From the NCBI GenBank assembly GCA_963718305.1, contig CAVQZG010000018.1, positions 62,001 through 126,000 of the forward strand: 64,000 nucleotides of DNA. The letters run 5' to 3'. A model generated the notes under the pieces. It was given only the letters and a program-made list of their open reading frames with translations, was not told the origin of the DNA and searched no databases. The position numbers and the translations under genes were made by a program. The DNA comes from RYN-230 sp963718305. Lineage in GTDB: Bacteria; Actinomycetota; Actinomycetes; Streptosporangiales; Streptosporangiaceae. Below, piece by piece: positions 19,125 through 25,889 of the stretch; positions within the stretch are counted from its first letter, which is position 1, and each line of letters begins with the position of its first letter.

Positions 19125-20029
19125 AAGAACCGGCTGAGGGCCGCGCCGGGAGGCTTCCGGAGTGGATCACGAGCGCCCGGCAGCGCCAAGAGAAGCTCAA
19201 GCGGCATCGGTGGATAGCGTTCCCCCTGGCGTCCCTGCGGCGGTTCAAGCAGATCGATGGCAAGCACCTGGCCCTGGTCATCGCCGCGAACCTGTTCATC
19301 GCGGTGATTCCCCTGATCATCATCGGCTATTCCTTCGCCGAGGCGTTCAACCCGCACCGTAACTTCGGTGCCCTGGTAGTCAACGACCTGCACCTGACCG
19401 GCAGCACCGCGCGCGTCGTCCAGGACACTTTCACCAATGCCAGCTCCGGCAAGAATGTGGCGCTGAGCATCAGCGTGATCTCGCTGCTGATTACCGGCCT
19501 GGATGTCAGCGCCACCGCGCAGGTTGCCTATGCCCGGGCGTTCAGCATGACCCCGTTGCGGGGCGCCCAGAAGTACCTGCGCGGCGGCGCGTGGCTGATC
19601 CTGCTGCTGGCGGGCACCGGCGCCGCCCTTACGCTGCGCTCCCTGACCGCCGGGCGTCCGGCATGGTTCGTGCTCACCGCCGTGCTCGTGCTGATCGCGG
19701 GTGAGTTCGGATTCTTCCTCATCACTCCCCGGCTACTGCTGGACCTGCCGTTCGCCTGGCGGGATCTGGTCGCCGGCGCGGCCGTATGCACCTGTGCGGC
19801 CGTTGTGGTCCACGCGGTGGCGGTGTTTTTCCTGCGCAATTGGTTCGGCGAGTACGGTCATGCCTACGGCGGCTTTGGCGTCGGCCTGGCGCTGATCGCC
19901 TTCGTCGGCATCATTGCGTCCTTCTGGGTCTGGATCGCCGCCGTGATGGGCGTCTGGTGGGAGCGCAAAGCAGGACCGACGGCGGTCGCCGCGATGGAGA
20001 AATTCTCCGCCGAAATCAGCAAATCGTAG
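19121..20029 (+). CDS. YihY/BrkB-like inner membrane protein
   Basis: A 302-residue protein with about six hydrophobic segments after a basic N-terminus. The pattern of a first helix (HLALVIAANLFIAVIPLIII), a long loop with periplasmic character (LHLTGSTARVVQDTF), then paired helices and the late segment YGHAYGGFGVGLALIAFVG resembles the YihY (formerly BrkB) family. That last segment matches its YG..GS..A..ll.. motif only loosely. The GTG start at 19121 has GGAGG six bases upstream and overlaps the previous stop. The function of the family is unknown. Confidence 0.65.
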   Translation: MKEPAEGRAGRLPEWITSARQRQEKLKRHRWIAFPLASLRRFKQIDGKHLALVIAANLFIAVIPLIIIGYSFAEAFNPHRNFGALVVNDLHLTGSTARVVQDTFTNASSGKNVALSISVISLLITGLDVSATAQVAYARAFSMTPLRGAQKYLRGGAWLILLLAGTGAALTLRSLTAGRPAWFVLTAVLVLIAGEFGFFLITPRLLLDLPFAWRDLVAGAAVCTCAAVVVHAVAVFFLRNWFGEYGHAYGGFGVGLALIAFVGIIASFWVWIAAVMGVWWERKAGPTAVAAMEKFSAEISKS

Positions 20030-20156
20030 CGAGCGACCTCATGCCGCCGAGGCTCGCCTCGCAGGCAATGTCCCTCTGCCGGAAGCTAGGGACGTCCTCA
20101 CGCAGCCAGGCGCTTGCCGGGTCCCGTGCGCTGGGCTGCTGGAGGGATGACAGCCG

Positions 20157-20591
20157 ATGTTTTACCCAATTGGGGGCATGGAACACGCGCCGGCCCGGGG
20201 TGCAATGGTGGCCTTGGCGCCGAGTGGAGATGTGTTGAGCGAGATGGTCAGATTCCAGGAGACCTTGCGTCGGCTGGCGATGATCGACGAAGGCTTCGTC
20301 CAAGGCGAAGCCAGGCTTGGGATGGACCTGGCCCCGACATCTGCCCTGGATGCCAAGACCGCGACGCTGCTCCAGCTCGGGGCGTCGGTGGCCATCGGAT
20401 CGCCAGCGGTGTGCCTGGAATGGGCCACCGCCCGGGCGATGGCGGCGGGAGCGACCGACGACGAGATCGCCGACGTGCTGCTCGCCATCGCCCCGGTGAC
20501 CGGGCTTGGCCGTGTCGTCTCTGCCGCCCCGGAGGTAGCGACCGCGCTCGGATATGACATAGCAGGTGCGCTGGAGGAACCAGATGGTTAG
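20157..20591 (+). CDS. Carboxymuconolactone decarboxylase-family protein
   Basis: A protein of up to 144 residues. The AhpD/CMD-like core is LDAKTATLLQLGASVAIGSP then EWATARAMAAGATDDEIADV and a closing APVTGLGRVVSAAPEVATAL. Only one cysteine is seen (in VCLEW), so the CxxC redox pair of peroxidase-type AhpD is missing and the peroxidase role is unlikely. The start is unsure: ATGs at 20157, 20178, 20205 and 20244 are all in frame. Most family proteins would begin close to 20244. Confidence 0.8.
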   Translation: MFYPIGGMEHAPARGAMVALAPSGDVLSEMVRFQETLRRLAMIDEGFVQGEARLGMDLAPTSALDAKTATLLQLGASVAIGSPAVCLEWATARAMAAGATDDEIADVLLAIAPVTGLGRVVSAAPEVATALGYDIAGALEEPDG

Positions 20592-20715
20592 GTGCGATCC
20601 CCCGGCACGCTCCCGGACTCGCCGACCGCCTTGTAGGCGAAGGCGAGGAACATCCCGATCTGGCCGCGCATGGAGCCTGCTCACGGCCGGGAGCCGGGCG
20701 GTGTGGACGGGCAGA

Positions 20716-21261
20716 ATGGTGACGGCCTGGACCGCGCTGGTGCACGACCGGTACAGCGGGGAGATGGTGCAGTTCCTGTGGGACAACCCGTACGGCCTCA
20801 AGCTCGATGACCTAGCCGAGATGACCGTCAACGAGATCTTCTATTCCGGCACCTTCCGCCACCTCGCGGCGCGTGACAGGCGCTCCGAACCAGGCCGGTT
20901 GTGGACGACAGACGCCGGCCTGATCCCGCTTCAGCAGGCGCAGGCGCCTCACGAAGCCGAGACGCTGCTGCCTGTCCGCGAGCGCGGAACGGCCAACGCA
21001 CTCGCACTATGGTTCAGCGCCGAGCTCGCCCCCGGCATCTCGCTGTCGGTGGGACCCGGCGATCCGCCGACGCACTGGGGGATGACGACGGCCCCGCTAC
21101 GCTGCCCCGTGCAACTCACGCCCGGCATGGCCGTCCGCGCCAAAGTCAGGACCGCCCCAGCCCAGCCGATCGGGACATGGACGAGCTGGGCCGTCGCCCT
21201 GCCGGACGCCAGCTGGGAGGAACACGACGAGCAGGCGATCTGGCAGGAAATCGACGACTGA
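20716..21261 (+). CDS. PRMT-like C-terminal fragment, methyltransferase domain missing
   Basis: This 181-residue frame resembles the C-terminal beta-barrel half of protein arginine methyltransferase-like enzymes: a helix with YSGEMVQFLWDNPYGLKLDD, then ALALWFSAELAPGISLSVGP followed by GDPPTHWGMTTAPL, echoing the THW loop of PRMTs. The SAM-binding Rossmann half that should precede it is absent; upstream codons to 20566 are arginine-rich and look non-coding. It is therefore probably a truncated gene, though a stand-alone barrel cannot be excluded. Confidence 0.5.
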   Translation: MVTAWTALVHDRYSGEMVQFLWDNPYGLKLDDLAEMTVNEIFYSGTFRHLAARDRRSEPGRLWTTDAGLIPLQQAQAPHEAETLLPVRERGTANALALWFSAELAPGISLSVGPGDPPTHWGMTTAPLRCPVQLTPGMAVRAKVRTAPAQPIGTWTSWAVALPDASWEEHDEQAIWQEIDD

Positions 21262-21294
21262 ACAATCCCAAGAATCGTGACGAGGCGAACTTGT

Positions 21295-21325
21295 GCCGGC
21301 TACCTGGTTGCACGTGGTAGCCGGC
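21295..21325 (+). terminator. Ten-base-stem hairpin
   Basis: GCCGGCTACC and GGTAGCCGGC are perfect inverted repeats with an 11-base loop, 34 bases after the stop at 21261. This is a good candidate for a rho-independent-like hairpin, without a T-run. Confidence 0.6.
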
Positions 21326-21524
21326 AACGGGTCGTGGCAAAGATCGTTCCGTGCATTTCCGGATCATGCCGCGGTCCGCTATGACCTCTCGCCCAGTCCG
21401 ATCTTGGAAGGTCGGTGGTGTGGCAGACCGGCCTGCCGGGAGCGCTGTTTCTGCTGGCTTTACCGGTGTCCGACCTTTCTGGCGCGACACGAGCTTCGGA
21501 GCAGTGATCCCAACGCCCTGTTGA

Positions 21525-21713
21525 CTACCAGGTCAGCTCGATTTCGAGCTCGGTGCCGTCATCCTCGATCTCGAATTCCACCTTCAGCTGGACCTGGTCG
21601 GAGACGTGCGCGACGAACCGTAGGTCCGCCCTCTCGATGACGACATCCTGGCCAGGCTTGGCTCGTTCCTCCGCCCGTCCGCTGGCAGCTCGCCATGATC
21701 GAGTGAGGAGCCG
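21525..21713 (-). pseudogene. Amphi-Trp domain protein, N-terminally broken
   Basis: A 62-codon minus-strand frame with no usable start codon reads VVIERADLRFVAHVSDQVQL then KVEFEIEDDGTELEIELTW and stops. The alternating acidic and hydrophobic pattern ending in ELEIELTW is characteristic of small amphi-Trp domain proteins. The normal N-terminal helix is replaced by RSWRAASGRAEERAKPGQD after an in-frame stop at 21714-21716. The frame is too short and lacks ATG, GTG or TTG at the right place, so it is probably a remnant. Confidence 0.6.
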
Positions 21714-21814
21714 TCAGTGATCGTCGGGTTCTTCCAGCGCGGCCGCGATGCCATACCCGAGCGCGGAAGTCACCGATTCAATGCACAGCTTGCTTACAGA
21801 GATCTACGGCAGTC

Positions 21815-22471
21815 TCAGGTGACGATCAGGTAGATACTGCTTCCGATTAGCCAGAACCCCAGGACCAGGCTGCCTACGATGATCACCTGGTCGGTGCGGG
21901 TGTCCACCCAGGTCCTGAACCTGACCAAGAACGCCTGGGTTTGGTCGGGACGGAAACCAGCGTAGATCTCCATGGCCAGGTAGGACGACGAAGCCAGGAC
22001 GCAGAACAGGAACAGCGCGAGGCCACTCTCCCAGCTGGACACCTTGGCCCCCACCACGGTGGCCGCGCCCGCGCCGATCAGGCCCCAGGGCTGCAGGGCG
22101 GGCGCGAGGCCCATGGCAAACCACGGGGACATGCTGTCCACTTGCGCCTGCCACTTGGGTGGCTTCTTCGGCGGCTTCGGCCGCCCCATCCGCCGACGGT
22201 GCCGGATCGCGATCGCGACCAGGCCGGCTCCGATGGCGATCTTCACCGCGAGCTGGGCCAGTGACGGTGCCGTGTTCGGCTTGGGCGGGTTATTGCCAGT
22301 TGCGAGCACTGTGGCTGTGACCACGATCGCCAGTGATACCAACCACCCGAACACGAAGGCCGCACCCTTTCGCACCCCGCGCTTGGAGGGCAGGACCACG
22401 GTGAACGCCGTCAGCGGCAACGGGTCGAGCGCTATCGCCAGGCCGATTAGGACGAGGTCAAGCAGTAGCAC
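21815..22471 (-). CDS. GAP/Sap-family membrane protein
   Basis: A 218-residue protein with six hydrophobic segments, matching the GAP family (Sap, sulfolipid-1-addressing protein). The opening LLLDLVLIGLAIALDPLPLT includes the conserved DP-P motif, followed by VLPSKRGVRKGAAFVFGW, a basic loop (RHRRRMGRPKPPKKPPKW) and a final helix to the C-terminus. The start is GTG at 22471 with GGGAGGAA seven bases upstream. A truncated relative lies at 18498-19124. The family is linked to transport of lipids to the cell surface in mycobacteria; the substrate here is unknown. Confidence 0.85.
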   Translation of the reverse strand: MLLLDLVLIGLAIALDPLPLTAFTVVLPSKRGVRKGAAFVFGWLVSLAIVVTATVLATGNNPPKPNTAPSLAQLAVKIAIGAGLVAIAIRHRRRMGRPKPPKKPPKWQAQVDSMSPWFAMGLAPALQPWGLIGAGAATVVGAKVSSWESGLALFLFCVLASSSYLAMEIYAGFRPDQTQAFLVRFRTWVDTRTDQVIIVGSLVLGFWLIGSSIYLIVT

Positions 22472-22849
22472 GGCCGTTCCTCCCGCCTCATCCCGACCGA
22501 AGGCATCCTGATGCCGGGCGCGTCATCGCCTTTGAACTGCGCGCAGTCCGGGTAAAACGAGCATTGCCCCCAAACCCGCCAGGGACATCACCCGGATCGG
22601 AGGAGCCGATCGACCTGCCTTTCCCCGTCGGCCACTCCGAGGGCAGAGGCCGGCGCTAGGGCCGGACCTTCGAGCAGGGCCACCTCAGCACCGGGCTTGG
22701 TGGCCTTGCCGGACAATCCAAACTTCGCGACCTTCCCGCCCTCGAGGCCAGCAACGAAGCCAGGACACGGATGGCGGAGCTGGCCCGGCGGCCAAGTGAA
22801 GAGTCCACCGGTGAGCTGGTCAGGTGGCCCAGGTCCGCGGCGGCCTCTC
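22472..22849. other. Gap with no recognised gene
   Basis: The upstream region of the GAP gene. A minus-strand frame between about 22588 and 22770 reads GKVAKFGLSGKATKPGAEVA and then ADGERQVDRLLRSG, which looks somewhat protein-like but matches no family I know. Confidence 0.35.
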
Positions 22850-23053
22850 CTAGTTCTGGTTGCGCTTCTGGTCCTGGTCCTGGCCGATGTGCTGCTGCGC
22901 GGCGCCGACAGCACGGTCGATCTGCTCGTCGTGCTGATGGTCGGTGTCGCTCTCGGCGATTCCCGATACTTCGTTGATCCCCTTGTCGGCCTGCTCAGGG
23001 TGCTCCTTGGCGTAGGCCTCCGCCTTCTTCTCCAGGTCGCCGAAGTTGCTCAC
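22850..23053 (-). CDS. Small antitoxin-like protein (MT0933 type)
   Basis: A 67-residue acidic, charged protein: FGDLEKKAEAYAKEHPEQAD, KGINEVSGIAESDTDHQHDE, then QIDRAVGAAQQHIGQDQ. The repeated pattern of short helices, with a D-Q-I-D-R-A-type segment near the end, matches the small MT0933-like antitoxin family known from mycobacteria and streptomycetes. The start is GTG at 23053 with GAGGA a few bases before it. No toxin gene is next to it, so its role as an antitoxin is uncertain. Confidence 0.65.
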   Translation of the reverse strand: MSNFGDLEKKAEAYAKEHPEQADKGINEVSGIAESDTDHQHDEQIDRAVGAAQQHIGQDQDQKRNQN

Positions 23054-23058
23054 GCCAT

Positions 23059-23390
23059 CCTCTGTGTCTCACCGGGCCCGGCCTTCCTGGCCGCGTTCCC
23101 CGGGCGCCTACCCTCACGCCGGGAATCGATGCGGAGACGCCCGGCCAAGACGCGGCTTCCCGCTCCCTGATCGCCCGCAACCCCTGGTGATCTCAGCGTC
23201 GTCAGCGACCCGGAACCCGCACCGGGCGTAGCAGGGCGCGTTCTATGGCACCTGCGCGAACGTGGTCAAGGTCAGCGCGGGGAGACTGTCAGCCGCTGCC
23301 CGGTTCGCGGCGTCGTTCAGCAGCGCCCGGCCCGATCCGCGACATGCTGCGGCCCGGAACTAGTGCCTGCGTGAAGGCTGGGCTGAAAGC
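23059..23390. other. Gap with no recognised gene
   Basis: About 330 bases between divergently oriented genes. It holds the promoter of the TetR gene at its right end; nothing else was recognised. Confidence 0.4.
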
Positions 23391-23411
23391 TAACACAAAT
23401 CGTGTTATAGT
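23391..23411 (+). promoter_or_regulatory. TetR operator over the -10 box
   Basis: TAACAC (23391-23396) and GTGTTA (23402-23407) are a perfect inverted repeat with a five-base spacer. The possible -10 box TATAGT (23406-23411) overlaps its right arm. The GTG start at 23418 lies only six bases after the -10 box, so the messenger would be leaderless and the repressor would block its own promoter. Confidence 0.65.
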
Positions 23412-23417
23412 TTCGCC

Positions 23418-24089
23418 GTGGTAGAAGTGGCCGAGAGCACAGATCCCGCGGAACCGCCTGGTGCCAGGCTGGGCCCGGCCGAGCCTGGTGCTCGACGTCG
23501 ACAGCCGGTCCAGGCCCGGAGCCGCGAGACCGTCGAGCGGATCCTCGCCGCCGCGGCCGCCCTCATCGAGGAAGGCGGCGTCGAAGCCGTCACCACGCGT
23601 GCCATCGCCGAGCGCGCCCGCGTCACCGCGCCCTCGCTGTACCGCTTCTTCGCCGACCGTGAGCAGGTCCTCGACGCGCTGATCGAACAGCATCTCGGAC
23701 GGCTCAGCGTCTTCCTCGCCGAGGCCGAGACCGGCTGGACGCCCTCGTCAATGACGGAGTTTGTCGAGCGCGAGCTTGGCTTCTATACCGCCTACTTCCA
23801 GGCCAACCGCAACACGGCCCGGCTGTGGCTGGACGGGCGGGTCTCGCCGACGGTGCGGGCAGAGGTGCTGCGCTACAACCGCCGCACCGCCCAGCGCCTG
23901 CACGGCGTGGCCATCGCGGCCGGCCTGGCCGCCCCGCAGACCAATCTGCTGGTCTTCGTGATGCTGGTCGAGCTCGGCGACCGGGTCCTGGACCTGGCCT
24001 TCCGCGCGCGCCGCGAGCCCGACCCCGACGTGATCGGCCAGGGCCGTATCGCACTCACCGCCTACCTGGCCGCCGCGCTGCGGTTGTAG
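23418..24089 (+). CDS. TetR-family transcriptional regulator
   Basis: A 223-residue repressor. The N-terminal DNA-binding domain is clear: SRETVERILAAAAALIEEGG, then VTTRAIAERARVTAPSLYRF followed by FADREQVLDALI. The C-terminal ligand-binding helices (about residues 90-220) are of the generic type. The start is GTG at 23418; the leader is missing or extremely short (see the operator). No target gene is adjacent in a divergent position, so autoregulation is the main supported inference. Confidence 0.93.
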   Translation: MVEVAESTDPAEPPGARLGPAEPGARRRQPVQARSRETVERILAAAAALIEEGGVEAVTTRAIAERARVTAPSLYRFFADREQVLDALIEQHLGRLSVFLAEAETGWTPSSMTEFVERELGFYTAYFQANRNTARLWLDGRVSPTVRAEVLRYNRRTAQRLHGVAIAAGLAAPQTNLLVFVMLVELGDRVLDLAFRARREPDPDVIGQGRIALTAYLAAALRL

Positions 24090-24393
24090 GCAGCAACGCC
24101 CGGCACCGACGCCGAGGCCCGACAGCGGGCACCGCGCTCGCCGCGCCACCAGACACCGACGCCGCCGGCGTCACCGATTACGGACAGGAGAGCCCGTGCA
24201 GTGGAAGATCTGGTTCACCGCGCATGGCATCGGCCCGGCCGCTGGCAGCTCCCGCGGTAAGGACGCTCCCTGACCCACTAGACGCCGGGCCGGGTGATGC
24301 CGTCTTGCCCCCGGGACGTTCCACCCGGCCCGGTCCACTCTTCACGGAACGGACTGGTGAACACCAGCCCATCACGGCCGCGCTCGCCAGCCT
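24090..24393. other. Gap with one doubtful short frame
   Basis: About 300 bases after the TetR gene. A GTG-started 25-codon frame (24196-24273, QWKIWFTAHGIGPAAGSS) has a purine-rich AGGAGAG before it, but it is too short to judge. It may be the start of a deleted gene. Confidence 0.3.
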
Positions 24394-24546
24394 CGCATCT
24401 GTTGCGGAATCGCCTGCCTCAATACTGCGAACGTGCTGCTGATCCGCCGCACCTGGCAGGCGGGTCGCGCGGCAGCGGCCCTGCGGGTGCCATACGCCGC
24501 TCGGACCGCGTTCGCCGCCATGATCAATGCGAAAGCGTCCGGCTAA
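24394..24546 (+). pseudogene. TspO/MBR-like C-terminal remnant
   Basis: A start-less frame ends with LNTANVLLIRRTWQAGRAAA then ALRVPYAARTAFAAMINAK and a stop at 24546. In TspO/MBR (tryptophan-rich sensory) proteins the last helix pair has the same pattern: an LN-A-W start, R.W...R.A, then PY..W..FA..LNA. Here the conserved tryptophan in PYxxW is arginine. The first three quarters of the protein are absent. Confidence 0.45.
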
Positions 24547-24853
24547 ACCCGGCGCCTGGGCTCTACATGCTCCTGTACCTGCGCCAGGCAAGCTGGGTGT
24601 TACGGAGGCCGGGCTGGGTGGCCAGGAAAGCGGGGGTCAGAGGCGCGATCAGCGCTGCGGCCAGGAACTCGCTCGCCGGCGGGTCGGCGGCCCGGCTTCT
24701 CCAGCTCAAATTCCTTATCCTCGGCGCCCCTTGACACCCGGCGACGAGCCTTAACTAACCGGTCTTGCCTCTAGCGCGGGATGTCAAGACACCTGCTGTC
24801 AGGAAGCGGGGGACGTCGCGCTTGGTGGCAAGGTGGCGGGGGAGATGACGGTT
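24547..24853. other. Gap with no clear gene
   Basis: About 300 bases. A plus-strand frame (24567-24734) reads MLLYLRQASWVLRRPGWVAR then KAGVRGAISAAARNSLAGG, but no start signal or family was recognised. Confidence 0.3.
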
Positions 24854-25378
24854 ATGGATATAGCAGGCATGTGGCGCAGCATGCGCGCCGATCCCGCCGA
24901 GCCCCCCCACGCTGGCGCGCACCAGCAGGTGGCGGGTGAGGGCATAACGATCGCCGTCACGCAGCAGTGCCAGGCCACGCTGCCCCTGGCGGGCTTTACC
25001 GCCGACGAGGTCACCGTGACCGTCACCTCCCACCGTCCGGGCGTGGCTGCCCAGGTGAGCATTGGCGCCAATCTCAACAGCGCGGATGGCAGCTATCAAG
25101 GGCCCACCACAACAGTGGGGCATGGCCAGTTCACCACCGCCGCCAGGTCGCGGGTCCGGGCTGGTTTTGCCGTTTTGCCCTCTGGCTGGCCTGTTCTCGG
25201 CGTCGGCGCCGAGGCCGTCTGGGAGGACGGGGCGCCACCCAGTATTGCCCTGGTTTATGAGCAGCTTGCGTGCGATCCCTGGGTATGGTGGCGGTGGCCG
25301 ATCCGGATTCTGGACCTGCTGACCCGCCCGTTCCTGGCCGGGATCAGCTCCATGCCACCTCCTAGCAGCAAAGGCTGA
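24854..25378 (+). CDS. Hypothetical protein
   Basis: A protein of about 174 residues with no family I recognise. It opens MDIAGMWRSMRADPAEPPHA, has a beta-strand-rich middle (VTQQCQATLPLAGFTADEVT, VTVTSHRPGVAAQVSIG) and a tryptophan-rich tail (CDPWVWWRWPIRILDLLTRP). No signal peptide or convincing transmembrane segment is seen. The ATG at 24854 has GGGGGAG nine bases upstream; an ATG at 24845 is also in frame. Coding potential is supported by codon bias and length, function by nothing. Confidence 0.5.
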   Translation: MDIAGMWRSMRADPAEPPHAGAHQQVAGEGITIAVTQQCQATLPLAGFTADEVTVTVTSHRPGVAAQVSIGANLNSADGSYQGPTTTVGHGQFTTAARSRVRAGFAVLPSGWPVLGVGAEAVWEDGAPPSIALVYEQLACDPWVWWRWPIRILDLLTRPFLAGISSMPPPSSKG

Positions 25379-25685
25379 GCCCGCAGCGCGATGTCGGCGG
25401 CAGCCGGATTCGCCGCTGCTGACAATCCTGGCGTCGTCGAGCCCGCCTGGCGCTGGGAGGGCAGACCGGGATTAGCGGAGGGCACCGCCCGATGTCGCCG
25501 CGCCCAGCAGAAGCTTTGCCGGGGAACGGAGCCCGTCCCTGGGTGGCCGGTGTATCTTCGGCATGATCACTCTAAGTAGCCGATGGAATCGGGAGTCCCG
25601 TCCTTGGTTATGTTTTTGCCCGAGTAGTCGAATGTCCGTTCGGTCAGAGTTGATCATGCGGCCGGGGCAGTCTCAGGGAGATCAT

Positions 25686-25708
25686 TTTGAGGGGCACTTT
25701 GAGGGGCA
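25686..25708 (+). repeat. Direct repeat, 11 bases twice
   Basis: TTTGAGGGGCA occurs at 25686-25696 and again at 25698-25708, separated by one base. It lies about 110 bases before the tRNA fragment. Confidence 0.8.
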
Positions 25709-25727
25709 GAATGGTGTTAGCGGGGGT

Positions 25728-25744
25728 GAGCCTGAGTCAGGCTC
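25728..25744. repeat. Perfect 17-base palindrome
   Basis: GAGCCTGA, a central G, and TCAGGCTC form perfect eight-base arms. With a one-base centre it suits a protein-binding site better than a hairpin. Confidence 0.7.
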
Positions 25745-25814
25745 GGCTCGCGTGAGTTAGCGTTTGCACAGTGGACGCAGCGTATGGCGTCGCCTGCGGG
25801 CATGCCGGTGGTTC

Positions 25815-25857
25815 ATGGCATGCAAGAGGTCAGCGGTTCGAGCCCGTTTAGCTCCAC
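25815..25857 (+). pseudogene. 3' half of tRNA-Ala(GGC), possible attachment-site scar
   Basis: The sequence matches the 3' half of an alanine tRNA: anticodon loop ATGGCAT with GGC at positions 34-36, 3' stem strand GCAAG, variable loop AGGTC, T arm AGCGG-TTCGAGC-CCGTT (all five pairs form, one G-U), acceptor 3' strand TAGCTCC and discriminator A. The 5' anticodon strand needed to pair with GCAAG (CTTGC) is not there (GGTTC instead), and no well-formed D arm or GGAGCTA acceptor strand was found. Fragments of this kind are left by integrative elements that recombine at tRNA 3' ends. Confidence 0.55.
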
Positions 25858-25889
25858 TTCCAAGCTTTCTTGGACATGACCGCCTGATG

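Larger units (their letters stand above)
25379..25814. other. Gap rich in short repeats next to the tRNA fragment
   Basis: A 436-base region of lower GC than its surroundings, with a direct repeat and a perfect palindrome (listed separately) just before a tRNA-Ala fragment. No gene was recognised; one plus-strand frame (25563-25760) ends MRPGQSQGDHFEGHFEGQ, caused by the direct repeat. Confidence 0.45.

Noticed and set aside
20590..20680. A 26-codon minus-strand frame starting MRGQIGMFLAFAYKAVGE
   Set aside because: It looks protein-like but is too short to assign and has an in-frame stop right before it.
24196..24273. A 25-codon GTG frame with a good ribosome-binding site
   Set aside because: Too short and with no recognisable family; noted only in the gap entry.
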